Below the pieces are notes generated by a model that did not search any database, had not been told where the DNA came from, and worked only from the letters and a program-made list of their open reading frames with translations. Of a DNA stretch of 8,994 nt, positions 1 to 7,278 are shown one piece after another. A program made the translations under genes and the position numbers. The DNA is taken from contig JAPUUO010000056.1 in the NCBI GenBank assembly GCA_026967815.1, positions 1 through 8,994 of the forward strand, read 5' to 3'. The stretch is from Candidatus Bathyarchaeota archaeon (GTDB lineage Archaea > Thermoproteota > Bathyarchaeia > Bathyarchaeales > Bathyarchaeaceae). Position 1 is the first letter of the stretch. Each line of letters begins with the position of its first letter.

Positions 1-751
1 TAAAACAGGCTACATCGGAAAAGTTGCCAAAGACCATGAAGGAAAGCTGCTTCTAGAAGACTTCAGAAGAGAAAAAGTTGACACAAGCGGCATAATAATT
101 GTGCCAACGGGAAGAAGCGGGGTTGCCACCGGCTACGTAGACATGAGAGGTCAAAGAGCCTTGTACGTAGACCCAGGTGTAAACGATACTCTAGAATTCG
201 AAGAAATAAACCTAGAATACATAAGTCAAGCCGAATTTCTGCACTTAACATCCTTTGTGGGAGAAGAACCCTTCATAGCCCAAAATAGACTGGTTAAAGA
301 ACTGCCACAGATCAAGGTAAGCCTCGATCCTGGCGAGATTTATGCAAGGAAGGGTTTATCGACACTAAAAGCGCTGATTAAACGAAGCTTCGTAGTTTTT
401 CCCAGCGAGAACGAAGTCAGAATGCTTACTGGAAGAGAATCAGAGGAAGGCTCCGACATTTTGATTGAGGAAGGCGCTGGAATAGTAGTAGTGAAACTAG
501 GTGGAAGAGGATGCTATGTTACAGACGGCAAAGCAAGCTATCATGTTGAACCTTTCAGAACAGAAGTTGTGGACACAACAGGGGCTGGCGACGCGTTCTG
601 CGCCGGCTTTCTCTACGGATTAATCAAAGGCAGAGACCTCTATACGTGTGCGAAACTTGGGAATTTCATGGCTTCATGTTGTGTAACCAAAATTGGCCCA
701 AGAACGGGGTTCCCAAAACTATCTGAACTACGTGAGCTAGAATTTCTTTGA
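1..751 (+). CDS. PfkB/ribokinase-family carbohydrate kinase (5' partial)
   Basis: The frame is open from base 2 to a TGA at 749-751, so this is the C-terminal 249 residues of a protein that starts before the window. The in-frame GTG at 101 is internal: the 33 codons before it read as typical family sequence (TGYIGKVAKDHEG, the conserved glycine/aspartate stretch, then 'EKVDTSGI'). Near the C-terminus is PfkB signature 2, DTTGAGDAFCAGF, with the catalytic-base Asp of GAGD encoded at 590-592. The KLGGRGCYV segment before it is the usual strand with its nucleotide-site glycines. The family transfers the ATP gamma-phosphate to a hydroxyl of a sugar, nucleoside or related substrate in the cytoplasm. 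The substrate-binding N-terminus is mostly missing, so the substrate cannot be named; ribokinase, nucleoside kinase or another sugar kinase are all possible. The family call is firm. The next gene lies 121 bp downstream on the same strand. Confidence 0.93.
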   Translation, partial: KTGYIGKVAKDHEGKLLLEDFRREKVDTSGIIIVPTGRSGVATGYVDMRGQRALYVDPGVNDTLEFEEINLEYISQAEFLHLTSFVGEEPFIAQNRLVKELPQIKVSLDPGEIYARKGLSTLKALIKRSFVVFPSENEVRMLTGRESEEGSDILIEEGAGIVVVKLGGRGCYVTDGKASYHVEPFRTEVVDTTGAGDAFCAGFLYGLIKGRDLYTCAKLGNFMASCCVTKIGPRTGFPKLSELRELEFL

Positions 752-828
752 TAATGCTTTTGCTTGTGCCAAGGACGCGTGCGCCGAGAATTAAAGAAAA
801 TGCCACGTGGAGAAAGAAAACGAGAAGT

Positions 829-836
829 CTTTTTTG
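829..836 (+). terminator. Candidate archaeal T-run terminator after the PfkB-family kinase gene
   Basis: The gap of 752-872 between the kinase and the TatD-like gene contains a run of six T at 830-835, preceded by CT. Archaeal RNA polymerase can terminate at T-rich tracts without a hairpin, and I see no strong stem in front of this one. It could separate the two genes into different transcripts, but the run is short and the call is tentative. Confidence 0.3.
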
Positions 837-872
837 AGTGCATGAGTAAGAAGCATTGCGAGATGATATCGA

Positions 873-1685
873 ATGTATGTTGACACTCATTTACATCTGC
901 ATGAACCTTGGTTAAGCGACAAAGAGAGAATAACTGAAGCGAATCGACAGAAAGTTATTGCTGACATCACACAGAACAAAATTGTCACTTGGGCTCAGTC
1001 TTGCGATATTCCTTCTTATGAAAAAACGCTCATGTACTCCAAACAATCTGAGTATATTTTTCCTTCTTTCGGGATACTTCCATGGTATGCCCAGGAATAT
1101 GCTGATAGACTTGATGAGGTCGCAGAACTGTGTGAAGATGCTGTTATGCTTGGAGAAATAGGCTTAGATGAAAAATATGCGCGAAATAAGGCTAGTGTTC
1201 CTCATCAACGACCCCTTTTTGAAGTATTTCTTAAAGCATCTGAAAAGCACAATTTAATCATGAACCTTCATTTTCGAGGAGGTTTAGAACGAGAGGGGTT
1301 TGAGTGCTTGAAAAGCTATGATATTAAGAAAGCGATCTTTCATTCTTACTCTGGTTCTCCTGATATGATCAAGGAAATCAACGATCAAGGCTATTACTAC
1401 TCATACGGTGCAGCCAACTTTGAAGGGAGAGGTAACCCAAGGGAAGAACGGTTGACAGAAAGGTTACAACTTATTCCTGATGACCTATTGGTTTTGGAAA
1501 TTGATGTTCTCCAGAAATCCAATTTTCAAGTACCTTCCGAAGTCTTTCCAAAAATGTTGAGGGCGGTAGCAGAATTCAAGAATATCGCTCCTGAAGAAGT
1601 TGAAGCTATTAATCATAAAAACGTCTGCAAATTAGTTGAAAATGATCCAAAGCTAAAACATATGAAGCAAATGTTGAAAATTTAG
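873..1685 (+). CDS. TatD-like metal-dependent hydrolase
   Basis: This 270-residue protein is about the usual length for the TatD family, TIM-barrel metal enzymes of the amidohydrolase superfamily; characterised members are mostly DNases. The N-terminal metal motif DTHLHL (His6, His8) is present, as are GEIGLD at 94-99 (Glu95), the helix QRPLFEVFLKAS at 112-123, NLHFRG with His133, FHSYSG with His157, and an Asp at 211 in VLEID. All expected metal ligands are therefore visible. The motif that normally reads ETDxP near the last ligand is LEIDVL here, so Thr and Pro are lost although Asp is kept. The ATG at 873 is chosen because GAGATGAT (860-867) matches the Shine-Dalgarno consensus GAGGTGAT at seven of eight bases with a 5-nt spacer. 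The gene ends 33 bp from the convergent purQ. Substrate and biological role are not determined; nuclease activity is a family inference only. Confidence 0.88.
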   Translation: MYVDTHLHLHEPWLSDKERITEANRQKVIADITQNKIVTWAQSCDIPSYEKTLMYSKQSEYIFPSFGILPWYAQEYADRLDEVAELCEDAVMLGEIGLDEKYARNKASVPHQRPLFEVFLKASEKHNLIMNLHFRGGLEREGFECLKSYDIKKAIFHSYSGSPDMIKEINDQGYYYSYGAANFEGRGNPREERLTERLQLIPDDLLVLEIDVLQKSNFQVPSEVFPKMLRAVAEFKNIAPEEVEAINHKNVCKLVENDPKLKHMKQMLKI

Positions 1686-1705
1686 TGTGTATCACCCTAA
1701 TTCTT

Positions 1706-1715
1706 TGCGCGCGCA
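1706..1715. repeat. Perfect GC-rich palindrome TGCGCGCGCA in the convergent tatD-like/purQ gap
   Basis: Ten bases of self-complementary, alternating purine-pyrimidine sequence lie in the 33-bp gap between two convergent stops, flanked by T-rich sequence (TTCTT before, TTTCT after). It has no loop, so a hairpin would keep only about three base pairs. Whether it takes part in ending either transcript is unknown. Confidence 0.4.
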
Positions 1716-1718
1716 TTT

Positions 1719-2537
1719 CTAAAATTTCTTCGTTAAATATTCTGTCATAGACTCAAAAATCAGCTTTCCATCTCCGTATTTTGGAACTTGTTCTCTCCTT
1801 GTCCAATCTGGCAGTTGCCAGCCATAGTATGCTCGCTCAGGATGAGGCATCAAACCAAATATTGTTCCATCTACGCTACAGATGCCTGCGATGTCGTAGA
1901 AAGCTCCATTGGGATTTGCCGGATACGCACCTCCAGCATACTCACCTTCTTGGCTGCAGTATCTAAAAACGAGTTGGTCGTTGTCAAGGAGTCTTTGGAG
2001 ATATTCCTTCTCCTGTTCTCTTGGAAAGATGAATCTGCCTTCTGCATGTGCGATTGGAATCCTCAACACCTGTCTCTTCGGAATTTTCTGAGTAAATATG
2101 CATCTACCACTGTTTTCATGTTTAAGGTGAACCCACTTGCAACGGTATCCAGTCGGCTCATTCGTTGCCAAAGCAGCTTGTGGATACTCACTAACCCTAT
2201 CAAAACCAGGTAGTAATCCCGCCTCAACTAAGACTTGAAAGCCGTTGCAAATACCTAGAACCGGCTTTTCTTGCTCAACGAATTTTTTCAGGTCTCGTCC
2301 AAGTTTGGCTGCGATTCCCTTAGCCCATATGGCACCAGCTCGCACGTAATCACCGAAAGAGAAGCCACCTGGAAAGACAAGAGCATCATAGCTGAGAAGA
2401 TTCTTCCTATTGACGATCTGGTTTAGATGGACAACTTCGGCTTTGACGCATAAATCTTCAAATGCTCTCTTGGTCTCTGCATCGCAGTTGGTTCCTCCAA
2501 CCCGCATTACACAAATCCTAACGTCTTCTTTCTTCAC
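1719..2537 (-). CDS. purQ: Phosphoribosylformylglycinamidine synthase, glutaminase subunit PurQ
   Basis: This is a class I glutamine amidotransferase of 272 residues. It hydrolyses glutamine and supplies ammonia to PurL, which converts FGAR to FGAM in step four of purine synthesis. The nucleophile Cys97 lies in GICNGFQ, and the His232/Glu234 pair lies in MPHPERA. FPGGFSFGDYVRAGA (55-69) is the oxyanion-loop region typical of PurQ. The start is GTG at 2537-2535: GGAGGT (minus strand, 2549-2544) sits 6 nt upstream, inside the end of purL, and the stop of purL is only 3 nt away, so translation is probably coupled. The protein is longer than the roughly 220-230 residues of bacterial small PurQ; extra length lies around 150-205 and between HPER and the C-terminus (about 238-256). 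It is the last gene of the purSLQ operon. Confidence 0.96.
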   Translation of the reverse strand: MKKEDVRICVMRVGGTNCDAETKRAFEDLCVKAEVVHLNQIVNRKNLLSYDALVFPGGFSFGDYVRAGAIWAKGIAAKLGRDLKKFVEQEKPVLGICNGFQVLVEAGLLPGFDRVSEYPQAALATNEPTGYRCKWVHLKHENSGRCIFTQKIPKRQVLRIPIAHAEGRFIFPREQEKEYLQRLLDNDQLVFRYCSQEGEYAGGAYPANPNGAFYDIAGICSVDGTIFGLMPHPERAYYGWQLPDWTRREQVPKYGDGKLIFESMTEYLTKKF

Positions 2538-2540
2538 AGG

Positions 2541-4913
2541 TCAACCTCCAAAGGTGCCTTTCCAAGCCTTTCTAAGTTCCACTAGACTGGCATCCACAAC
2601 TGTACTTTCATCTGACCCGTATACCTGAAGACGCCTTTTCCGCTGAACTCTACCTACAACCGAGAAAGCAACACCATCCATCAAAGCTTGAAAATCTCTT
2701 CTCCGTTTCTCCTGAACCTCCACCAAAAATCGGCTGTTGGACTCTGAAAACAAGATGAAATCATTTCTCTGCATACTTCTTGATCTAGGGACATTTTTCA
2801 AGTGTAACTCAATTCCGTAGTCGCCGGTGAAAGCCATCTCAGAAACTGCAACAGCTAAGCCTCCTTCGGAGAGGTCGTGACAAGTCTTGATACAGCCAAG
2901 GTCAACGGCTCTAACAATTGACTTCATGATTTTTCTTGCTTGAGATATTCTGACTTCTGGGATGGTTTTTCCTAAGAATCCTCTCGACTTGTAATATTCG
3001 GAACCACCCAGCTCCGGATAGGTTTGACCAACAATATAAATGAGATTTCCTGCTTGTTTAACATCCATGGAAACGGTTTTTCTCACATCGGGAATGAGTC
3101 CGACCGCGGTAATTAGGAGTGTTGGGGTAATTGGGCCTGAGGGCGACTCGTTGTAAAGGCTGTCCTTGCCCGAAATAAATGGAGTTTCAAAACCTTTCGC
3201 AAACTTGTAGCAAGCTTGGCATGCCCTCACTAAAGTGCTCATTCTATCTGTTTTCTCAGGGTTGCCCCACGTGAAGTTGTCAAGCAACGCGATCCTTCTG
3301 CCGCCCACCGCTGTGTTGTTTCGGATAGCCTCGTCTATGCTAGACGCTGCCATCCAGTAGGGGTCAATTTTTCCGTAATTCGGATTCATGCCGCAGGAGA
3401 GCACTACACCTTTCCACGAATCTTCTAGGGGCTTCAAAACCGCAGCGTCACTTGGACCAGCATATCTACCCTGTAAAGGCTTTAAGGCGGTGTTTCCCTT
3501 CACTTCATGGTCATAGGTTCGTATTACCGACTCTTTGCTTGCCACATTTGGTGAAGATAGGATCTTCAGAACATCTTTTGTGAGCTCTTGTGGCTCTGGA
3601 AAACGCGGTTCTTCATAACTTGGCGCTTTCCACCTAGCCGTTCTTTGGGGTTTTGGTGGCTTGAACAGGAACTCTATTTCAATTTCAGCGACTTTGTATC
3701 CTTGATAGCTGATCTTGAGCATTTTGTCCTTGATAAACTTGCCAATCGGAGTGGCTTTTACATCTTCACTTTCAAATTTTTCTAAAACCTCTCGAAGGTT
3801 TTTCTTTGGAACCAAGAGAAGCATTCTTTCCTGTGACTCAGAGATGTAGATCTCCCATGGAGCTATACCCATACGTTTCAAAGGAACTTTTTCTAGCTCA
3901 ACATAGGCTCCGCATCCAGACTTCTCAGCAGTTTCGCCTATGGCACTTGATAAACCGCCTCCGCCGAGGTCAGTTATGGATGAGCCTAGTTGGCAGTCTC
4001 TGACCTCGATTATGGCTCGCTTAAGCTTTTCTTCCTCTATTGGATTAGCAATTTGAACCGCTGGTCTTGAAATTTCCTCGGATTTCTCCGTCAACTCGGC
4101 TGAAGCAAACGTGACGCCGTGGATGCCGTCTCTACCTGTTTTTCCGCCAACTAGTAAGATGATGTCGCCGGGCTTCGCGTCTTTCACAAACTTGTCTTTC
4201 GGAAGCGTCCCGATGCAACCGCAGTAAACAACTACGTTGCCTACGTAGGTCTCGTCGAAATAAATAGCTCCGTTGACGGTTGGAATGCCCATGTTGTTTC
4301 CGTAGCATCCTATTCCAGAGATGACTCCACTGAAGATGTATTTTGGATGTTTCACGCCAACGGGAAGCTTGTCATGTTCAAAGTTTAACGGACCGAAGCC
4401 TAGTACGTCTGTGCAGGCTATTGGTTCAGCCCACACTCCGAGTATGTCGCGTATAACGCCTCCTACGCCAGTTGCTGCTCCTCCGAACGGTTCAATAGCC
4501 GATGGATGATTGTGGGTTTCAACCTTTGCCGCAAGTGCAACGCCTTTGTCAAAGTTGATTATGCCAGCGTTATCTTCAAAAACTGAGAGGCACCAGTCTG
4601 GGTTGAGCTCCATAGTGGCTTTGGCTATGTACGTTTGGAAAAGGCTCTTGATTGTGCCGTTTTCCGTGACCACATCGCCTTTGAAGGTTTTATGATGGCA
4701 GTGTTCTGACCATGTTTGCCCAATGGTTTGAAGCTCAACATCTGTTGGGTTTCTTCCTTTCATAGCAAAGTGCTTTTGAATTGCTTTCATCTCTTCCAAG
4801 TTTAAGCCGAGTTCCAGCTCCTTGCTGATTTGCAGAAGCTGCTTGTTGTTTGCTTTTGGTAAGCGTATTTCGTTGAGTTCAAAGGGTACATCTGTTTTGA
4901 TGTAGAGGCTCAT
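2541..4913 (-). CDS. purL: Phosphoribosylformylglycinamidine synthase, synthetase subunit PurL
   Basis: PurL is the ATP-dependent catalytic subunit that turns formylglycinamide ribonucleotide (FGAR) into FGAM using ammonia from PurQ. At 790 residues it is of the small PurL class (bacterial small PurL is about 740), with two tandem AIRS-type halves. Visible motifs are QTWSEHCHHKTF (66-77, catalytic-region His71), VETHNHPSAIEPFGGAATG (131-149), GRDGIHG (260-266), ITDLGGGGLSSA (313-324), ESQERM (359-364), DNFTWGNPE (545-553), SGKDSLYN (581-588) and CHDLSEGGLAVA (678-689). The ATG at 4913-4911 overlaps the stop of purS in an ATGA, and GGAGGT (minus strand, 4922-4917) lies 3 nt before it. No frameshift or missing core motif is seen. 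It acts with PurS and PurQ as a cytoplasmic complex. Confidence 0.98.
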   Translation of the reverse strand: MSLYIKTDVPFELNEIRLPKANNKQLLQISKELELGLNLEEMKAIQKHFAMKGRNPTDVELQTIGQTWSEHCHHKTFKGDVVTENGTIKSLFQTYIAKATMELNPDWCLSVFEDNAGIINFDKGVALAAKVETHNHPSAIEPFGGAATGVGGVIRDILGVWAEPIACTDVLGFGPLNFEHDKLPVGVKHPKYIFSGVISGIGCYGNNMGIPTVNGAIYFDETYVGNVVVYCGCIGTLPKDKFVKDAKPGDIILLVGGKTGRDGIHGVTFASAELTEKSEEISRPAVQIANPIEEEKLKRAIIEVRDCQLGSSITDLGGGGLSSAIGETAEKSGCGAYVELEKVPLKRMGIAPWEIYISESQERMLLLVPKKNLREVLEKFESEDVKATPIGKFIKDKMLKISYQGYKVAEIEIEFLFKPPKPQRTARWKAPSYEEPRFPEPQELTKDVLKILSSPNVASKESVIRTYDHEVKGNTALKPLQGRYAGPSDAAVLKPLEDSWKGVVLSCGMNPNYGKIDPYWMAASSIDEAIRNNTAVGGRRIALLDNFTWGNPEKTDRMSTLVRACQACYKFAKGFETPFISGKDSLYNESPSGPITPTLLITAVGLIPDVRKTVSMDVKQAGNLIYIVGQTYPELGGSEYYKSRGFLGKTIPEVRISQARKIMKSIVRAVDLGCIKTCHDLSEGGLAVAVSEMAFTGDYGIELHLKNVPRSRSMQRNDFILFSESNSRFLVEVQEKRRRDFQALMDGVAFSVVGRVQRKRRLQVYGSDESTVVDASLVELRKAWKGTFGG

Positions 4914-5161
4914 TTGACCTCCTCAATCTCGAACTCGTAATTATCCTTGACAGGGTTGGCCAATAACCGCCTACATATTTCCTCCACTTTTCCTTTGGCA
5001 TCTTTTAAACTGGTTGCTTCCAAACGAATATTGTAAACCTTGCTGACGTTAACAGCCTTGACCGGATACTTCAGCTCGAACAATGCCTTTTTCGTGGTTT
5101 CGCCTTCTGGATCAGAGTGTCCAGATTTGAGGCTTATTTCTACTCTTACTCGATATTCCAT
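4910..5161 (-). CDS. purS: Phosphoribosylformylglycinamidine synthase subunit PurS
   Basis: This 83-residue protein has the normal size and pattern of PurS, the small subunit that bridges PurL and PurQ and is needed for ammonia transfer. The conserved block LKSGHSDPEGETTKKAL (11-27) matches the family pattern K-x-G-x-x-D-P-x-G, and VSKVYNIRLEA (39-49) matches the following strand. The fold is a small alpha/beta protein with no catalytic residues of its own. It is the first gene of the operon, and its stop overlaps the start of purL by 4 nt. No Shine-Dalgarno-like sequence is visible before the ATG at 5161. A TATA-like element is centred about 27 nt upstream, so the message is probably leaderless or nearly so. 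Confidence 0.96.
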   Translation of the reverse strand: MEYRVRVEISLKSGHSDPEGETTKKALFELKYPVKAVNVSKVYNIRLEATSLKDAKGKVEEICRRLLANPVKDNYEFEIEEVK

Positions 5162-5183
5162 ATTGGATTAATCAAACATACAA

Positions 5184-5200
5184 GTATATATCAATTTCTA
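5184..5200 (-). promoter_or_regulatory. Promoter of the purSLQ operon (TATA box with upstream purine/A-rich BRE-like bases)
   Basis: On the minus strand the sequence reads GAAATTGATATATAC, a good archaeal box A (5192-5184) with A-rich BRE-like bases before it. Its centre is about 27 nt from the first base of the purS ATG, the usual distance from TATA box to transcription start in archaea, so transcription would start at or within a few bases of the ATG. No other element of comparable quality is seen on this strand in the 5162-5346 gap. Confidence 0.6.
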
Positions 5201-5346
5201 CGGTTTTGAATGCAATTATTTACACAAAGACGTTATATGCAGAATGCTTGTGCCTCTTCTTCTGTTCTTATTGAATTCTTACATGCGCACGCAATAATAA
5301 AGAATTTAAGGTGGAGCTGCGGGTTTATACAAAGGAATGGGTTTCC

Positions 5347-6297
5347 TTGGAGTTTGTCATTGAAGCCACAGATCTTACAAAGAAATACGGGTCTTTGGTC
5401 GCTGTGGATAAGTTAGATCTCAAAGTTGAGGCAGGCACTATTCATGGTTTTTTGGGTCCCAACGGCGCTGGAAAGACCACAACACTCAAGATACTAGTTG
5501 GGTTGTTGAAGCCTGACGGCGGATCAGTAAGTATTCTTGGTCAAGAACTTGGTTGGGACAACCCAGATGCCAGGTCGAGAATAGGCTACATGCCTGAGCT
5601 TCCTAAGTTGCCCAAGCATCTGAAAGGAAGAGAGCTTCTCGACATATATGGAAGAATGTATGGCATGAGCAAAGAAGCGCGTGAAAAACAGGTACCTAAA
5701 CTTCTTGACATGGTTGGCTTGAAGGAACGGGGGAACGATCTCACCGGTGAGTACAGTAAGGGTATGCAACAGCGCTTAGGCATGGCGCAGGCGTTGTTAA
5801 ACGAGCCCGAGTTGGTCATCTTGGATGAGCCGAGTCTTGGTTTAGATCCTGTTGGAATGGTTGAGATCCGGGAGATAATGAAGGAAATTGCTAAGGAAGG
5901 CGTCACCGTCTTTCTTTCGTCACACCTTCTTCACGAGGTTGAGCAGGTTTGCACTAATGTTACAATAATTAACAAGGGAGTTGCGTTAGCTTCGGGCACA
6001 CTTGAGCAGATATCCGCCAAGATCAGAGGACCCTTGATATTGGAGGCTGAAGTTGATAAGCTCTCCAAAACTGTTATTGGAAAAGTGAAAGAACTGCCTT
6101 TCGTGGCAAATGTTTCCAAAGATGGAAAAAAGCTCTTCGTCGAGGTGAAAACCCGTGACGACGTTAGATCTCGTGTTTCTCAGGCTATTACAGCTGGTGG
6201 GGGCATCGTCACATCTATGAACCTGAAAGGAGGAAGCCTGGAGGACGTATTTATGGGTCTTCTTGCTAAAAACCAGAAAGAGGAGGCTGCAAAATGA
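5347..6297 (+). CDS. ABC-2 type transporter, ATP-binding protein
   Basis: This is the cytoplasmic ATPase of an ABC-2 type (mostly export) transporter, 316 residues from the start chosen here. Motifs, numbered from that start: Walker A GPNGAGKTT (37-45); Q-loop region GYMPE, where Glu84 stands in the usual Gln position, as often in this subfamily; signature YSKGMQQR (136-143); Walker B and D-loop VILDEPSLGLDP (157-168) with catalytic Glu161; and H-loop SSHLL with His193. After about residue 210 comes the C-terminal accessory domain common in the DrrA-like group, ending with LEDVFMGLL. The start is uncertain. GTG at 5311 gives 12 more residues but has no ribosome site. TTG at 5347 has AGGA at 5333-5336 and puts the conserved EATDLTKKYG at the normal distance from the N-terminus, so I prefer it. 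The permease gene overlaps its stop by 4 nt. The substrate is unknown. Confidence 0.93.
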   Translation: MEFVIEATDLTKKYGSLVAVDKLDLKVEAGTIHGFLGPNGAGKTTTLKILVGLLKPDGGSVSILGQELGWDNPDARSRIGYMPELPKLPKHLKGRELLDIYGRMYGMSKEAREKQVPKLLDMVGLKERGNDLTGEYSKGMQQRLGMAQALLNEPELVILDEPSLGLDPVGMVEIREIMKEIAKEGVTVFLSSHLLHEVEQVCTNVTIINKGVALASGTLEQISAKIRGPLILEAEVDKLSKTVIGKVKELPFVANVSKDGKKLFVEVKTRDDVRSRVSQAITAGGGIVTSMNLKGGSLEDVFMGLLAKNQKEEAAK

Positions 6298-7244
6298 GTG
6301 TAAGTCATTCAGGTTGGACAGTGAAGTTTCTTGCAGTGGTTAGGTACGAGCTGCTCTGGAATGTCCGAAAGAAAAAGTTCCTCGGGATGCTTGTTGTCGC
6401 GTTTGCTCTTGCCACCTTATCTTTGGCTCTAAACCACATCGCCTACGCCCTTGGTGGCCCACCTGTAGAACTGAATCCGGATTTCGTGATCAACTCTAAT
6501 GTAGGCTTAGGTGGATTTGTGTTTGTCTTGTTTGCGATAGTGACCACAATGAATATTATTTCGGCAGAGTTTGAGAGCGGAACCATTGTCCCGTTACTAG
6601 CCAAACCTGTGTCAAGAACAACCGTGTTTCTGGGCAAGCTATTTGCAGCTTTCCTAACGCTTTTGGCAACATACTGTTTTCTGATGATTTACATGACCGT
6701 AGGCGGCTTTCTAGTGTTTGGACCTCAAAACAATCTGCATCTTGTTCCGCTTTCTCTTGTCGGAGCCCTTTTCAGCACCTTAATATGGATAGCCATTGTT
6801 CTGTTCTTGGGCACCGTCTTTCGGAGTTCCCTCATAGCTGCTTTTGGGACCTTAGGCGTCTGGATTGGCACAACCATAATCGGTTCAATAATCGGCGTAC
6901 TAGCAGGTCAAGGGTGGATTTTCACGTATATTCCCGGCTCTGGCAATCAAGGGTTTGCTAATGGAGGACCATCACCGTTTGGTCCAACAGGCACTGGCGT
7001 TTCGACCGGCACAGACAGCATAGGATCAAACCTCATAAATTACATTCTGCATCCTTCATGGGAGGTTACCTACTACAAGATAAACATAGGAGGAACCACG
7101 CCTGACCAGATTCAATGGGTTAGGCTCTACTCAGAACCTTTTTCTAATATCATCCTAACGTCAATTGCTGTAGCACTAATCTACTTCATCGTCTTTGTTG
7201 CAATCTCCTGGTACGTTTTCAGGCGAGCTCAAGTAACAGAATAA
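6294..7244 (+). CDS. ABC-2 type transporter, membrane permease
   Basis: This is a 316-residue integral membrane protein that pairs with the preceding ATPase. Its ATG overlaps the ATPase stop (ATGA), and AGGAGG (6281-6286) lies 7 nt before the start. Six hydrophobic segments are visible at about 30-52, 72-91, 113-142, 151-174, 180-204 and 286-308. The start is cytoplasmic and basic (NVRKKKFLG). Between segments 2 and 3 is the ABC-2 coupling pattern ESGTIVPLLAKPVSRTTVFLGKL, which links the membrane part to the ATPase. Between segments 5 and 6 is a hydrophilic loop of about 80 residues; its first half is rich in Gly, Ser, Thr and Pro, and it probably faces outside. No binding protein is encoded nearby, which favours export or a gliding/copper-processing type role over uptake. 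The substrate cannot be inferred. Confidence 0.92.
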   Translation: MSVSHSGWTVKFLAVVRYELLWNVRKKKFLGMLVVAFALATLSLALNHIAYALGGPPVELNPDFVINSNVGLGGFVFVLFAIVTTMNIISAEFESGTIVPLLAKPVSRTTVFLGKLFAAFLTLLATYCFLMIYMTVGGFLVFGPQNNLHLVPLSLVGALFSTLIWIAIVLFLGTVFRSSLIAAFGTLGVWIGTTIIGSIIGVLAGQGWIFTYIPGSGNQGFANGGPSPFGPTGTGVSTGTDSIGSNLINYILHPSWEVTYYKINIGGTTPDQIQWVRLYSEPFSNIILTSIAVALIYFIVFVAISWYVFRRAQVTE

Positions 7245-7278
7245 TCATGGACGTAGACGGCTCAACCTTCACACAATT

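Noticed and set aside
101..103. GTG at 101 as the kinase start
   Set aside because: The frame is open back to base 2 and the upstream residues match the conserved family region, so the gene is cut by the window edge rather than starting here.
754..837. 27-codon ORF between the kinase and TatD-like genes
   Set aside because: Very short, no ribosome site, no recognisable sequence; its end coincides with the T-run.
845..880. C/D-box guide RNA suggested by GATGAT near the TatD-like start
   Set aside because: No full C box (RTGATGA) followed by a D box (CTGA) at proper spacing; GAGATGAT is better explained as the ribosome site.
1788..2213. 141-codon plus-strand ORF
   Set aside because: Complete antisense overlap with purQ; no family features.
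5210..5416. 68-codon plus-strand ORF upstream of and into the ABC ATPase
   Set aside because: Overlaps the start of the conserved ATPase in another frame, has no motif, and runs across the divergent promoter region.
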